A stretch of 64,000 bases of DNA from contig JAGNEZ010000030.1 of NCBI GenBank assembly GCA_018003015.1, positions 1-64,000 of the forward strand. Direction: 5' to 3'. Position 1 is the stretch's first letter, and every line of letters starts with the position of its first letter. The DNA is from Phycisphaerae bacterium. GTDB lineage: Bacteria > Planctomycetota > Phycisphaerae > UBA1845 > PWPN01. Shown one piece after another: positions 27,640 to 36,441 of the stretch. The notes under the pieces are model-generated. The model had not been told where the DNA came from. It did not search any database and was given only the letters and a program-made list of their open reading frames with translations. The position numbers and the translations under genes are program-made.

Positions 27640-28815
27640 CTATACTTCCGGGGTGCGATAGAGGACTTGACCCTTGGCTTTGATCTCGACATCCACCAGG
27701 TACCGGCGGATGGCCGCGGGGTCCGGGGCGATGCCCAGGCCGGGGCTTTGGGGAAGGTGAATCTGCCCATTGTGGTCCGGTAACAGGGCGGCGGCGGTGA
27801 GCTCGCGTGCCAGAGGCTTGGGCTCGACGGGGTACTCGCAGAGCTGATGTCTTTGGAGTCCGGCGAAAGGTTGCAGAGAAGCGGACAGGGCCAGATGGGT
27901 GGTGAAGGTGTGGTTCACGAACACCACGCCGCGGGCGTCGGCGTAGTCGGCCACCAGCTTGGCCGGGGTGATGCCACCGATCCGGCCGGTATCGATCTGG
28001 ACGAAGCCCAGGCCGGCCAGGTCCAGCATGTTCTTAGCCATGTAGTCGTTGTGGGCTCCTTCGCCACCCGCGAGGCGCACAGGATCGCTCTGGCGGGCGA
28101 GGCGTGCATAGGCTCCCAGCGCCCCGCAGACAAAGGGTTCTTCGAGCCAGGTGGCCCGGCATTCACGCAGGGCCGGGAGCCGTAGCAGGGCCTCTTCGAC
28201 TCGATCGATCCAGACCGTGCCTGCGTCCACCAGCAAGATGCGATCTGGTCCCAGCCCCTCCCTGGCCGCATGGAGTTGATCCTCGTCGTCCCTCAGGTTG
28301 CCGGTTCCGAACGGCCCCCAGCCGAACTTGACCGCAGCATAACCTCGGGCGGCGTACTCCCGGGCCTTGTTGAGCGTGGCCTGGGCGTTGTTGGCGAACA
28401 GAGCGGAGGCGTAAGGCGTTTTCGGATAGGCCCGAGGATAGCCCAGCAGCTCGTAGACCGGCCGGCCGGTCTTCTTGCCCAGCAGATCCCACATGGCGAT
28501 ATCGATGCCGGACAGGGTGTGGTCCGCCTGGAGCAGATCGAAGCTGTTTCGCCTGACTCGCTCGCCGATGCGCTGGATGTCGGCGGCGCTTTCCAGCCGC
28601 TGACCGAGCACTGAATCGCACACCGGCTTGCACGCGCTGTGCGACATGGGGCAGATCCAGCTGGCGATCGAGACCAGGGGTGCCGCCTCGCATTCTCCCC
28701 AGCCTTCGAAGCCCCCGGCCCGCAGTCGGACCAGCAGGGCGTCCTGGCTGCCGTCGCCGATGTCCAGGATCTCGGGCATGGACAGGTAGAACCAATCGAC
28801 CGCTTCGATCTTCAT
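27640..28815 (-). CDS. Enolase-superfamily (mandelate racemase / muconate-lactonizing type) enzyme
   Basis: 391 residues with the N-terminal capping domain (to ~125) and the (beta/alpha)7beta barrel. Barrel landmarks are the Lys in AVKFGWG (~165), metal ligands Asp in LLVDAG (~196), Glu in WLEEPF (~224) and Glu in AGGEG (~250), and His in NHTFTTH (~300) near the barrel end. Such enzymes abstract a proton alpha to a carboxylate, mostly as sugar-acid dehydratases, racemases or cycloisomerases; the exact substrate is not readable. The ATG at 28815 has GAGG 8 bases upstream. It lies 24 bases after the asnS stop, so it is probably co-transcribed. Confidence 0.9.
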   Translation of the reverse strand: MKIEAVDWFYLSMPEILDIGDGSQDALLVRLRAGGFEGWGECEAAPLVSIASWICPMSHSACKPVCDSVLGQRLESAADIQRIGERVRRNSFDLLQADHTLSGIDIAMWDLLGKKTGRPVYELLGYPRAYPKTPYASALFANNAQATLNKAREYAARGYAAVKFGWGPFGTGNLRDDEDQLHAAREGLGPDRILLVDAGTVWIDRVEEALLRLPALRECRATWLEEPFVCGALGAYARLARQSDPVRLAGGEGAHNDYMAKNMLDLAGLGFVQIDTGRIGGITPAKLVADYADARGVVFVNHTFTTHLALSASLQPFAGLQRHQLCEYPVEPKPLARELTAAALLPDHNGQIHLPQSPGLGIAPDPAAIRRYLVDVEIKAKGQVLYRTPEV

Positions 28816-28839
28816 CGGGAGATCCTCGCTGCGGCGCGG

Positions 28840-30357
28840 TCAGGGGTAGACTCGTCCCATGAGCCGCGGGAACGCGATCGTCTCGCGGATGTGCTTGAGA
28901 CCGCAGATCCAGGCCACCGTGCGTTCAACGCCCAGGCCGAAGCCGCCGTGCGGCACGCTGCCATAGCGCCGTAAATCCAGATACCACTCGTAGGGTTCGG
29001 TGGCCATCTTCTCCTCGGCCATACGGGCGAGCAGGGCGTCCAGATCATCCTCGCGCTGGGAGCCGCCGATGATCTCGCCGTAGCCGTCCGGGGCGAGGAG
29101 GTCGAAGTTGCGCACCACGCGCGGATCGTCGTGGTCGCGCTTCATGTAGAACGCCTTGCACTCCCGTGGGTAGTGGGTCACGAACACCGGCCGGTCGTGC
29201 AGGCGGGAGATGATGGTCTCATCGCTGCCGCCCAGGTCCTTGCCCCACTCGAAGTTGGCTGCCAGTTCCATGTGATGCGGGATGTTCTTGACCTGCTCTT
29301 CCAGGTCGGCCAGCTCTTCCCGTTGCCCCAGGATCTCCTGGGCCAGCGTTTCCTGGCGGTGCTTCTTGATGCCGGGGCCGGCGCGTTCCTTCTCCTTGTC
29401 TTCGACGGACTTGTGCAGCTCGGTGATGCGGGCCTGACCGGCGGCGAGGTCCCCGTTAAGCAGCTCCCTGGCCTTGGGCCCGCGGAGGATGTCGGCCGCC
29501 TGGCTGTAGGTGAGGCGATAGAACGGCTTGACGATGTGCTCCAGGCCAGCGACATCGCGGCAGAGGAACTCCAGGTCCGGCCGGTTGTCGCGAAGCGTGC
29601 GTTGGACGACGGAGACAATGAAGTCCTCAGCCACATCGAGCAGCTCTTCGAGCCGGGCCCAGGCGATTTCCGGTTCGACCATCCAGAATTCGGTCAGGTG
29701 TCGGCGGGTCTTGGACTTCTCCGCCCGGAAGGTCGGTCCGAAGCAGTACACTTTGCCGTAGGCCAGGGCGGCGCTTTCCAGGTAGAGCTGGCCAGTCTGG
29801 GCGAGGTACATCGGCTCGCCGAAGTAGTCGACCTCGAAGAGTGTTTGGGCACCTTCACCGGCCGATGGCGCGAAGATGGGCGTGTCCACGAGCATGAAGC
29901 CGTGGTCGTTGAAGAATCGCCGTATGGCGTCGATGACAGTATGGCGTATTCTCATGATGGCTGTCGGCCGGCGCGAGCGGAACCACAGATGGCGGTGCTT
30001 GAACAGGAACTCGGGACCGTGCGCCTTGGGTGTGATCGGGTAGTCGACGGTGGCGTGGACGACCTCGATATCGGATACGTGGAGCTCGTAGCCGCCTGGG
30101 GCCCGTTCCTCGCGCTGGACTTGGCCGGTCACTCGCAGGCTCGACTCCTGGGTTAGGCGTGCGGCGCGGTCGAAGACTTCGGGCGGCGCGGCGTCCTTTC
30201 CGACGACGCACTGACAGAGTCCGCTCCCATCGCGAACGACGAGGAACACGACCTTGCTGGTTACCCGGGCGTTGTAGACCCAGCCTGCCAGGGTGGCGGT
30301 TCGGCCCTCATGCTTGCCCAATTCGTTGATTGTCGCGATGGGACTCGTTTGATTCAT
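28840..30357 (-). CDS. asnS: Asparaginyl-tRNA synthetase
   Basis: 505 residues, longer than the ~466 of E. coli AsnRS. An N-terminal OB-fold anticodon-binding domain (~1-110) joins a class II core: motif 2 FGPTFRAEKSKTRRHLTEFWMVEPE and motif 3 GGFGLGVERTVAW. GEIIGGSQRE and DLRRYGSVPHGG are AsnRS-specific. Between the core segment ending near ILRGPKA and ECKAFYMK lies a ~65-residue charged helical insert (LHKSVEDKEKERAG, REELADLEEQVKN), probably a coiled-coil hairpin. The enzyme charges tRNA-Asn with asparagine directly. Confidence 0.96.
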   Translation of the reverse strand: MNQTSPIATINELGKHEGRTATLAGWVYNARVTSKVVFLVVRDGSGLCQCVVGKDAAPPEVFDRAARLTQESSLRVTGQVQREERAPGGYELHVSDIEVVHATVDYPITPKAHGPEFLFKHRHLWFRSRRPTAIMRIRHTVIDAIRRFFNDHGFMLVDTPIFAPSAGEGAQTLFEVDYFGEPMYLAQTGQLYLESAALAYGKVYCFGPTFRAEKSKTRRHLTEFWMVEPEIAWARLEELLDVAEDFIVSVVQRTLRDNRPDLEFLCRDVAGLEHIVKPFYRLTYSQAADILRGPKARELLNGDLAAGQARITELHKSVEDKEKERAGPGIKKHRQETLAQEILGQREELADLEEQVKNIPHHMELAANFEWGKDLGGSDETIISRLHDRPVFVTHYPRECKAFYMKRDHDDPRVVRNFDLLAPDGYGEIIGGSQREDDLDALLARMAEEKMATEPYEWYLDLRRYGSVPHGGFGLGVERTVAWICGLKHIRETIAFPRLMGRVYP

Positions 30358-30638
30358 TTCTGTGACATCCTCGTGAGAAGCCGGATTTCCGTGCCGGGGA
30401 TCATATTCGAGCGGGCGAGCGGGCGAAAGGCCGGCAGGCGGTGCTTGCGTCAGTGGCGCCGTCGGGCTAGAATGCGGGCTGTTTGTGGCCGGAAGGCGCC
30501 TCTCCGGGGCGCAGGGTCTTCAAGGCCATGGATAGCCCTTGCTTGGGTCAGCGGGGTATCTGCGGACGGGGTGTTGGGGTGCGCACTGAGGTGTCGCTGT
30601 CCGGCCGACTCACTGAACCTGCCCCGGTTGGCGTTTGG

Positions 30639-31517
30639 ATGTTTCCCATTTGTGAAGCACGATGGCTTGCTCCCAGCGTACGTTGGCTGAAGGTGGAAGC
30701 TCCGCGAGTGGCGGCGCGTCATAGGCCGGGTCATTTTGTCATTGTCCGGGTGGTCGAGAACGGGGAGCGGATTCCGTTGACGATCGCCGACTCCGATCGC
30801 GGAGCGGGAACGATCACGCTCGTGGTTCAGGTGGTGGGTGCGACCACTGAACGGCTGTCTTCCTTGGAGGCCGGGGAGGCGGTCCTGGACGTCGTCGGAC
30901 CGCTGGGACGGCCCACGGAGATCGAGCGTTTTGGCCATGTGGTTCTGGTCGGCGGGGGGGTGGGGACGGCGGTGATCTACCCGCAGGCCGCCGGTCTGAA
31001 AGCTCACGGCAATCGCGTATCTGCGGTGATCGGCGGGCGGAGCAAGCCCTACGTCATCATGGAAGATGGACTTCGGGCGATCTGTGATGCGGTCTATCCC
31101 TGTACGGACGATGGGAGCTACGGTTTCCACGGATTCGTGACCGTGAAGTTGAAAGAACTGATCGATGATCCGTCGGACCCGGTCGACGCGGTGTTGACCG
31201 CCGGCCCGGTCCCGATGATGAGGGCCGTCGCCAACGTCACCCGGGAGAAGAAGATCCGGACGATCGCATCGCTCAATCCTATCATGGTGGATGGGACGGG
31301 GATGTGCGGCGGGTGCCGGGTGATGGTCGGCGGGCAGATGAAGTTCGCCTGTGTCGACGGGCCCGAGTTCGACGCTCACCGGGTTGATTTCGGGGAGCTG
31401 GCTGACCGGCTGACCGCCTATCGAGGCCATGAGAAGGCCCTGTGGGAGCGGCTCCGAGCCGAGGCGAAAGACCACCCGTGTAATCTGGCCAAGGCGGAGA
31501 AGGCGTTGAAGTCCTGA
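30639..31517 (+). CDS. NfnA/SudB-like ferredoxin-NADP reductase subunit
   Basis: 292 residues from the ATG at 30639 (MFPICEARWL); the frame is open upstream to 30483, but that part lacks family features. A ferredoxin-reductase-type beta barrel binds FAD (RPGHFVIVRV, PLTIADSD), followed by an NAD(P)-binding domain (VLVGGGVGTAVIYP, ~105-118). A C-terminal Cys cluster for a [2Fe-2S] centre is present (MCGGCRV ... FACVDGPEF). This is the layout of NfnA and the SudB/PyrK family. Its partner NfnB-like gene follows after 91 bases. Together they would interconvert NADH, NADPH and reduced ferredoxin (electron bifurcation), or work as a sulfide dehydrogenase. Confidence 0.88.
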   Translation: MFPICEARWLAPSVRWLKVEAPRVAARHRPGHFVIVRVVENGERIPLTIADSDRGAGTITLVVQVVGATTERLSSLEAGEAVLDVVGPLGRPTEIERFGHVVLVGGGVGTAVIYPQAAGLKAHGNRVSAVIGGRSKPYVIMEDGLRAICDAVYPCTDDGSYGFHGFVTVKLKELIDDPSDPVDAVLTAGPVPMMRAVANVTREKKIRTIASLNPIMVDGTGMCGGCRVMVGGQMKFACVDGPEFDAHRVDFGELADRLTAYRGHEKALWERLRAEAKDHPCNLAKAEKALKS

Positions 31518-31608
31518 GAGGGCTGATGGCGGACCATTTCACGAGCATCGCCCAGCGCGGCTGATCGCTCGCCATGTTCCCTTGTCGAGTGCTCCTTGCT
31601 TGAGGCTG

Positions 31609-33024
31609 ATGACAACTACCATGACTCCTGCCGAACGAATGAAGATCCCCCGGCAGTCCATGCCGGAACAGCCCGCGGAAGTTCGAGCCCACAACTTCCA
31701 GGAGGTCAACTGTGGTCTGGCCCTTGAGGTGGCGCGTCTGGAGGCTGAGCGCTGCCTTCGCTGCAAGGACGCCAAATGCGTGACCGGATGCCCGGTGGGC
31801 GTGAACATCCCGGGTTTTCTTGACGCGGTGGGCGAGGGCGACCTGAACAAGGCGGCCGACATCCTCTACTCGGCCAACGTGCTTCCGGGCATCACCGGGC
31901 GGGTCTGTCCGCAGGAGCGGCAGTGCGAATCGCAGTGCATTCGGACTAGAAAAAGCACCTCCGCCGCGGTCGGTTACCTGGAGCGGTTTGTCGCCGACTG
32001 GGCTCGGGAGCACCGGCCGGACCAGTATGTGGCTCCTCCCCCGACGGGCAAGCGGGTGGCGGTGGTGGGCGGCGGGCCCGCAGGGCTGACCTGCGCGGGA
32101 GAGTTGGCCAAGAAGGGCCATGCGGTGACTGTTTTCGAGGCCCTGCACAAGCCGGGCGGGGTTTTGGTATACGGTATTCCCGAGTTCCGGTTGCCCAAGC
32201 GCATTGTCGAGATCGAGATCGACAAGCTCCGCAAGCTTGGTGTCGAGATCGTGTGCAACGTGGTCATCGGCCAGACGTACACGATTCGTGAACTGCTCGA
32301 CGAGGAGGGCTTCGACGCGATCTTCATCGCCAACGGGGCGGGCTTGCCTGTGTTTCAGGGCATCGCCGGGGAGCATCTCAAGGGGGTCTACTCGGCCAAC
32401 GAATACCTGACCCGAGTGAATCTCATGGGAGCGTTTCGTTTCCCCGAGAATGACACCCCGGTGGTTCGTTCGACCCAGGTTGTCGTGGTAGGCGGCGGCA
32501 ACACCGCCATGGACGCGGTTCGCACCGCTCGGAGACTGGGTGCCGATCCGGCCACCCTGGTCTATCGTCGCTCGCGCGAGGAAATGCCGGCGCGGGGGGA
32601 GGAGGTCAAGCACGCGGAGGAGGAGGGCGTCAAGATTGACGTCCTGGTGAATCCCATCCAGATCCTGGGTACGGACGACGGCTGGGTGCGCGGAGTGCGT
32701 TGTGTTCGGATGGCCCTGGGCGAACCGGACTCCTCTGGACGCCGCACGCCGGTGGAGATCCCGGGCTCCGAATTCGAGATTCCCTGTCAAGTGTTTATCG
32801 AGGCGATCGGCACGCGGGCAAACCCGCTGCTGACCCAGACCACACCGGAACTGAAGGTCAACCGCAAGGGCTACCTCGAGACTGACGAGAACAGCATGAC
32901 GAGCATTCCCGGCGTTTTTGCGGGGGGGGACATCGTCCGCGGTTCGGCGACCGTCATCCTGGCCATGGGCGACGGCAAGCGATCGGCGGCGGCCATCGAT
33001 CGATATCTGCAGGCGGGCAAGTGA
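31609..33024 (+). CDS. NfnB/GltA-like NADPH-dependent oxidoreductase
   Basis: 471 residues from the ATG at 31609 (GAGG just upstream; an ATG at 31621 is possible). The N-terminal Cys motifs CLRCKDAKCVTGCPVGVNIP and CPQERQCESQC bind [4Fe-4S] clusters. Two dinucleotide-binding domains follow: FAD at VAVVGGGPAGLTCAGEL and NADP at VVVVGGGNTAMDAVRTARRLGA. The C-terminal FAD contact is IPGVFAGGDIVRGSATVI. This is the GltD-like fold of NfnB/SudA. Its pairing with the NfnA-like gene makes NAD(P)H/ferredoxin transhydrogenation the best reading. A stand-alone glutamate synthase small subunit is less likely, since no large subunit is present. Confidence 0.9.
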   Translation: MTTTMTPAERMKIPRQSMPEQPAEVRAHNFQEVNCGLALEVARLEAERCLRCKDAKCVTGCPVGVNIPGFLDAVGEGDLNKAADILYSANVLPGITGRVCPQERQCESQCIRTRKSTSAAVGYLERFVADWAREHRPDQYVAPPPTGKRVAVVGGGPAGLTCAGELAKKGHAVTVFEALHKPGGVLVYGIPEFRLPKRIVEIEIDKLRKLGVEIVCNVVIGQTYTIRELLDEEGFDAIFIANGAGLPVFQGIAGEHLKGVYSANEYLTRVNLMGAFRFPENDTPVVRSTQVVVVGGGNTAMDAVRTARRLGADPATLVYRRSREEMPARGEEVKHAEEEGVKIDVLVNPIQILGTDDGWVRGVRCVRMALGEPDSSGRRTPVEIPGSEFEIPCQVFIEAIGTRANPLLTQTTPELKVNRKGYLETDENSMTSIPGVFAGGDIVRGSATVILAMGDGKRSAAAIDRYLQAGK

Positions 33025-33327
33025 TCGCGCTTGTCCGAAGCGAGGTTGACCGCGGCCGCGCGATTCACGACCCGGCTGGCGGTTTTGACAACCGCGTGGT
33101 CATCGCCCGGTCATGGGGACTGGCGGTTGGGTCAACGCGGAGAAGCGGATTCAGGTGCATTCGCCGCCGCGGAAGGAATCGCCTCGATCGTGTGACGCAA
33201 TTCCTGGACAGCCCGGAGGGCGTGCTCATTGAAGGGGATGTCGCCTGAGTCGAGAGGGTGGATCTCGACTCAGGAACCCCAGGATACGTTGGGGTATAAC
33301 CGCGAAGCGGACGTCAGGCGCGTGGCC
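33025..33327. other. Intergenic region with two adjacent hairpins
   Basis: A 303-base gap between convergent genes (nfnB-like, plus; lipoprotein, minus). No coding frame is credible. The only structure is the hairpin pair at 33244-33295. Confidence 0.5.
33244..33295. terminator. Two adjacent hairpins between convergent genes
   Basis: CCTGAGTCGAGA (33244-33255) pairs perfectly with TCTCGACTCAGG (33263-33274) around a 7-base loop, a 12-bp stem. Immediately after, ACCCCA and TGGGGT (33276-33295) form a 6-bp stem. There is no T tract, so this is not a classic intrinsic terminator, but the position between two convergent 3' ends fits a transcript-end stabiliser or bidirectional stop. Confidence 0.45.
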
Positions 33328-33810
33328 TCACGGTCTTGGTTGTTGGGCTGACGAATCGACCACGTTCTGATAAGCCGCGATCGTGCGGGTGTACTCGTAC
33401 CGAACCGCAGCCAGGTCTTCCTTCTGGGCCGCGGTTCGCAGCCCCTCAAGCGATTCGCGGAAGTCGCGGATGGCGGCGCGTCTTGGGTCTCTCTGGCTTT
33501 CGGCCACGGACATCAGCCGTGTGTCGCTGTCCCAGTTCCGGGTCTGCTCGGCCAGGTCGGCGGCTTTCTCCGCGAGCATGCGCAGGTGGCGGGCCTGATC
33601 CTCCTGGATCGGCTTGCGGACTGCGCGATAGCGTGGGGCGGTGGCCGCGTGGTAGAAATGGCTCAGTTCCGGCAGCGGGATCGCATTCCCCGCCTCGAAG
33701 GAGGTGGCCACGTTCTTGGTTCCCTGGTCGCCGGTTGACTGGCACCCCGCGAAGAGCGACCCCGCCCCGACGCCAAGGAGAACAACGATGCCCTGCGTCA
33801 TCTTCCTCAT
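33328..33810 (-). CDS. Lipoprotein of unknown function
   Basis: 160 residues. The N-terminus MRKMTQGIVVLLGVG ends in a lipobox, LFAGC (Cys ~22), so it is a predicted lipoprotein. The mature part is helical and charged (LRMLAEKAADLAEQTRNW, FRESLEGLRTAAQKEDL). The HFYHAA segment near residue 52 and the four-helix look recall cytochrome-like bundles, but no CxxCH haem motif is present. GGAG lies 9 bases before the ATG at 33810. It is downstream of a second small lipoprotein and a porin on the same strand. Confidence 0.75.
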   Translation of the reverse strand: MRKMTQGIVVLLGVGAGSLFAGCQSTGDQGTKNVATSFEAGNAIPLPELSHFYHAATAPRYRAVRKPIQEDQARHLRMLAEKAADLAEQTRNWDSDTRLMSVAESQRDPRRAAIRDFRESLEGLRTAAQKEDLAAVRYEYTRTIAAYQNVVDSSAQQPRP

Positions 33811-33988
33811 TTCACGGTTCTCCGCCTGCCGAGCCCGATTATCGGTCGTGTCGAGCAGCCTGGGCAGCCATCGTTCCCTCAGGGTGAACGCTGGGTTCAG
33901 TCAATCGTAGGCCGGTCCCGCGCGCGAGTCAAAAACCGGCTTTGCACGATGATCCTCGGAAGGCGGCGTGTTTACGGCTTACGGGGTC

Positions 33989-34195
33989 TCATTCCCCGAC
34001 CTGCGGGCTATTGAGGAGATCACCGATCCATGTGGGGAAGGGCATGGCCGTCTTCAGAGAATCGCCGACCGAGTAGCTGACGAAGTCCATCATTCCGATG
34101 GTCGCCGCGTCCTTGATGTCGGTCATGCAGGAACTCAAGGTCACCCCAGGTACCAGCATTGCCAGTAGAGGTAGCCACTTGCACCATCTTCGCAT
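33989..34195 (-). CDS. Small lipoprotein (68 aa)
   Basis: 68 residues from the ATG at 34195, chosen for the strong GGGAGGT 5 bases upstream; the longer frame above it is not supported. The signal MRRWCKWLPLLAMLVPG leads to a lipobox-like LSSC (Cys ~23). The short mature part (TDIKDAATIGMMDF, then PFPTWIGDLLNS) is not in a family I know. It lies 56 bases downstream of the porin gene, so it may be co-expressed with it. Confidence 0.65.
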   Translation of the reverse strand: MRRWCKWLPLLAMLVPGVTLSSCMTDIKDAATIGMMDFVSYSVGDSLKTAMPFPTWIGDLLNSPQVGE

Positions 34196-34251
34196 ACGAA
34201 CCTCCCGAGAGTCATCGCGATGAAGACGTGTCTTCATCAGCCATTTGCTGC

Positions 34252-35595
34252 TCAGAACGCTGCCTGGAACCGGACGCCCGCGACGAAAGCATCCCGGGCC
34301 TCGTGCCGGCCACCAGGATTGAGGATCCACTGGAAATCCGGAGAGATCGTGAGCCATCCGGTCACTTTGAGGGCGTAGTAGAGTTCCAGGGCCGTTTCTC
34401 GTCCTGGGTCGTCGCCCTGCAGTTTGAGACGATCGCTGAGAATGCCCTGGGCCACTCCGAATCCGACCACGTCCTCATCACGAGTGGGGATAAGGCCCAA
34501 ATACTGGCTGCCGATGCTCCAGAAGTGGTTAAGCTCGTTGACGTCGCCAGGAGCGTAGCCGTACCGGAAGAACAGGCCAAGGCCCTGGTGATCGTCGTCT
34601 TCTCCAGGTTTCTCCTTGAACACCATTTGGTCGAGGCTGGTATAGAAGCCGGTATCGTCGCTCTTGTGGGGGACGGTCAGCCGCCGGCCGTCAAGATCAT
34701 CGAAGAACTTTGCCTTGGGCTGAGGATCGTACCACAGACCGACGCGATAGCCTCCCGGGAGCACGCCCCAGGGGGTCTTAAAGGTCGGGGTGAAGCCGGC
34801 CTCGAAGAGGCTGGTGAAGTTGTCCTCCTCGTGAAAGGCAGTGTGTAAACCGGTCTCTCGCCAGTCTGCCTGGGCATCTGCGATTCCTGCCCCGAAGTAG
34901 AACCACTCACCGGGTGCCACTATGACTTGCGCGCCCAGGGAGCCGAGGGCCTCGCCCGGGAATGGGAGATTGAACGTGTTGATCAGTCCCCCGTTCAGGA
35001 ACTGGCTCGTCTCGTCGTTGGCGTAGGCGTTGGTGTCGAAGTCGACGGAGAGGTTGATCTTGCCGACTCGGACGCGGACTTGCTTGTCCAGGAGCGACTG
35101 CTCGTACCACATCTCGAGCACGTCGATGGCTTCGTCGCCGGTGGCGTCGCCGTTGACCCCGAAGTAGTCTCCGGGATGACCGTGGCCGCTTACCCCGTCA
35201 TCCCAGCTTCCCTGGGTGTAAATGTACAGCGTGCCGCCCTGGAGGAGTCTCATCGCCTCGAGGTCGAACGTGGTCTCGAGGTCGACACTGCCGCTGAAGC
35301 GGTCGGCGCCGCGGGTGCGAAGGCCGCCGTGGGCATTGCCCTGGTAGATTGAGGTCAGACCCAGGCTGAAAGTCAGCCCGCGTTCCTCCAGCCGCGTTCT
35401 GGCTCCGCCCCAGTTGCCAATCAGACGCTCGGCCGTCAGCAGACTGTACGGTTCATCCTCTCCGGAAGGCTGCGTTTCCGCTGGTTGGGTGGTTGCGGAT
35501 GGCGTGATCCGCGTTGTCGGGGGGATTTCGGTTGTTTCCGCCGCTCCAGGTGTGGCCAGAAGCCAAGGTACCCACCAGTATGTTGACCATCTCAC
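34252..35595 (-). CDS. OprB-family carbohydrate-selective porin
   Basis: 447 residues. The start is GTG at 35595 (then RWSTYWWVPWLL), chosen for AGGGAG 8 bases upstream and because it yields a proper signal peptide ending near PGAAE. The mature protein opens with the OprB hallmark LIGNWGGARTRLEERGLTFSL. It continues as an outer-membrane beta barrel of alternating strands with landmark segments QVRVRVGKINLSVDFD, YFGAGIADAQADW and FFRYGYAPGDVN, ending in aromatic VRFQAAF. It allows sugars or other small solutes through the outer membrane. It confirms a diderm envelope. Confidence 0.9.
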   Translation of the reverse strand: MRWSTYWWVPWLLATPGAAETTEIPPTTRITPSATTQPAETQPSGEDEPYSLLTAERLIGNWGGARTRLEERGLTFSLGLTSIYQGNAHGGLRTRGADRFSGSVDLETTFDLEAMRLLQGGTLYIYTQGSWDDGVSGHGHPGDYFGVNGDATGDEAIDVLEMWYEQSLLDKQVRVRVGKINLSVDFDTNAYANDETSQFLNGGLINTFNLPFPGEALGSLGAQVIVAPGEWFYFGAGIADAQADWRETGLHTAFHEEDNFTSLFEAGFTPTFKTPWGVLPGGYRVGLWYDPQPKAKFFDDLDGRRLTVPHKSDDTGFYTSLDQMVFKEKPGEDDDHQGLGLFFRYGYAPGDVNELNHFWSIGSQYLGLIPTRDEDVVGFGVAQGILSDRLKLQGDDPGRETALELYYALKVTGWLTISPDFQWILNPGGRHEARDAFVAGVRFQAAF

Positions 35596-35852
35596 ACTGC
35601 GTTCTCCCTGGCGAGTCGTGGATACCGCTCGCAGGCCGCGAAGCGTAAGCGTTCGCGGCCACACGATGGCCATGTCTACCATCGCTCACAGAGGATTATC
35701 GGAAGTTGACTCCTGGGCCCGCACAGAAGTTCGGGGGGGGCCGCTGATGCACGCCACTGACGCGTCGGCGGGGATGACGGTTTTACGTCCGAGACAGGTT
35801 TTCGCCTAGTCGTTCCCCGGTGTGGTCAGCTGTTGAGATTCATCGAAACACG

Positions 35853-36339
35853 GACGGAGCGGGCGAATAAGCCGAATTCTGTTGTCCAGCTGCGGTTGCC
35901 CGTGGCCGGACGGCGGTCATTCATCTTGGCGGCCTGTTGCCAGGTCGCTCTTGCGCCCTACCCGCAGCTCAGGCGAGGCGGGCCACCTCTTGCTGCTTAT
36001 TTGGGCTTGCTGGCGGTGGGGTTTGCCCTGCCGTCACCGTCACCGGTGGCGCGGTGCGCTCTTACCGCACCATTTCACCCTTACCGTGGGCATGCCGCGT
36101 GGGGCTTTGGCTGGGGTCACCGCCCGAGGAGCCTGAATGGCCGAATGCATGATCAGGCGTTCCCATGCGTTCACCGAAGCCTTGCGCGGCATGCCGACGG
36201 CGGTGTCGTTTCTGTGGCACTATCCCGCGGATCGCTCCGGGTCGCCGTTAGCGACCACCGTGCCCTGCCCAGTTCGGACTTTCCTCCCGGTCGGCGTTTT
36301 GAACGTCGACCGAGCGACCGCCTCGCCCGCTCCGTCTGC
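35853..36339 (-). ncRNA. rnpB: RNase P RNA (type A)
   Basis: On the minus strand the conserved RNase P RNA blocks appear in order: GAGGAAAGTCCGAACTG, GGGCAGGGCACGGTGG, GTGCCACAGAAACG, GGTAAGGGTGAAATGGTGCG with GGTAAGAGCGCACC, and AACAGAATTCGGCTTAT. The ends close as helix P1: ACGGAGCGGGCGA (36335-36323) pairs perfectly with TCGCCCGCTCCGT (35866-35854). At about 487 bases it is on the long side. It is the catalytic RNA that matures tRNA 5' ends. A TATAAT lies at the right distance from the 5' end. The several frames crossing this interval are therefore not proteins. Confidence 0.97.
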
Positions 36340-36344
36340 TGAGG

Positions 36345-36350
36345 ATTATA
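36345..36350 (-). promoter_or_regulatory. -10 element of rnpB
   Basis: A perfect TATAAT on the minus strand lies 5-6 bases before the predicted 5' end of the RNase P RNA. The sequence 17-18 bases further upstream is G-rich with no good -35; AAGACA occurs with a 23-base spacer, too far to count. Confidence 0.65.
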
Positions 36351-36441
36351 TCCTCGTTGGGGGGGAAGCCCCATGTCTTCGATCGGGTTCGCCGTAGGGT
36401 TTGGGTTATCGCGGGAGCCGGGAGACTTGGGGGGGAAGCCG

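Noticed and set aside
31282-32790. Minus-strand frame of about 500 codons opposite the NfnB-like gene
   Set aside because: Antisense to conserved Cys and Rossmann motifs; no protein-like composition.
31609-33024. Glutamate synthase small subunit
   Set aside because: No large subunit is present, and the adjacent NfnA-like gene fits an Nfn/Sud pair better.
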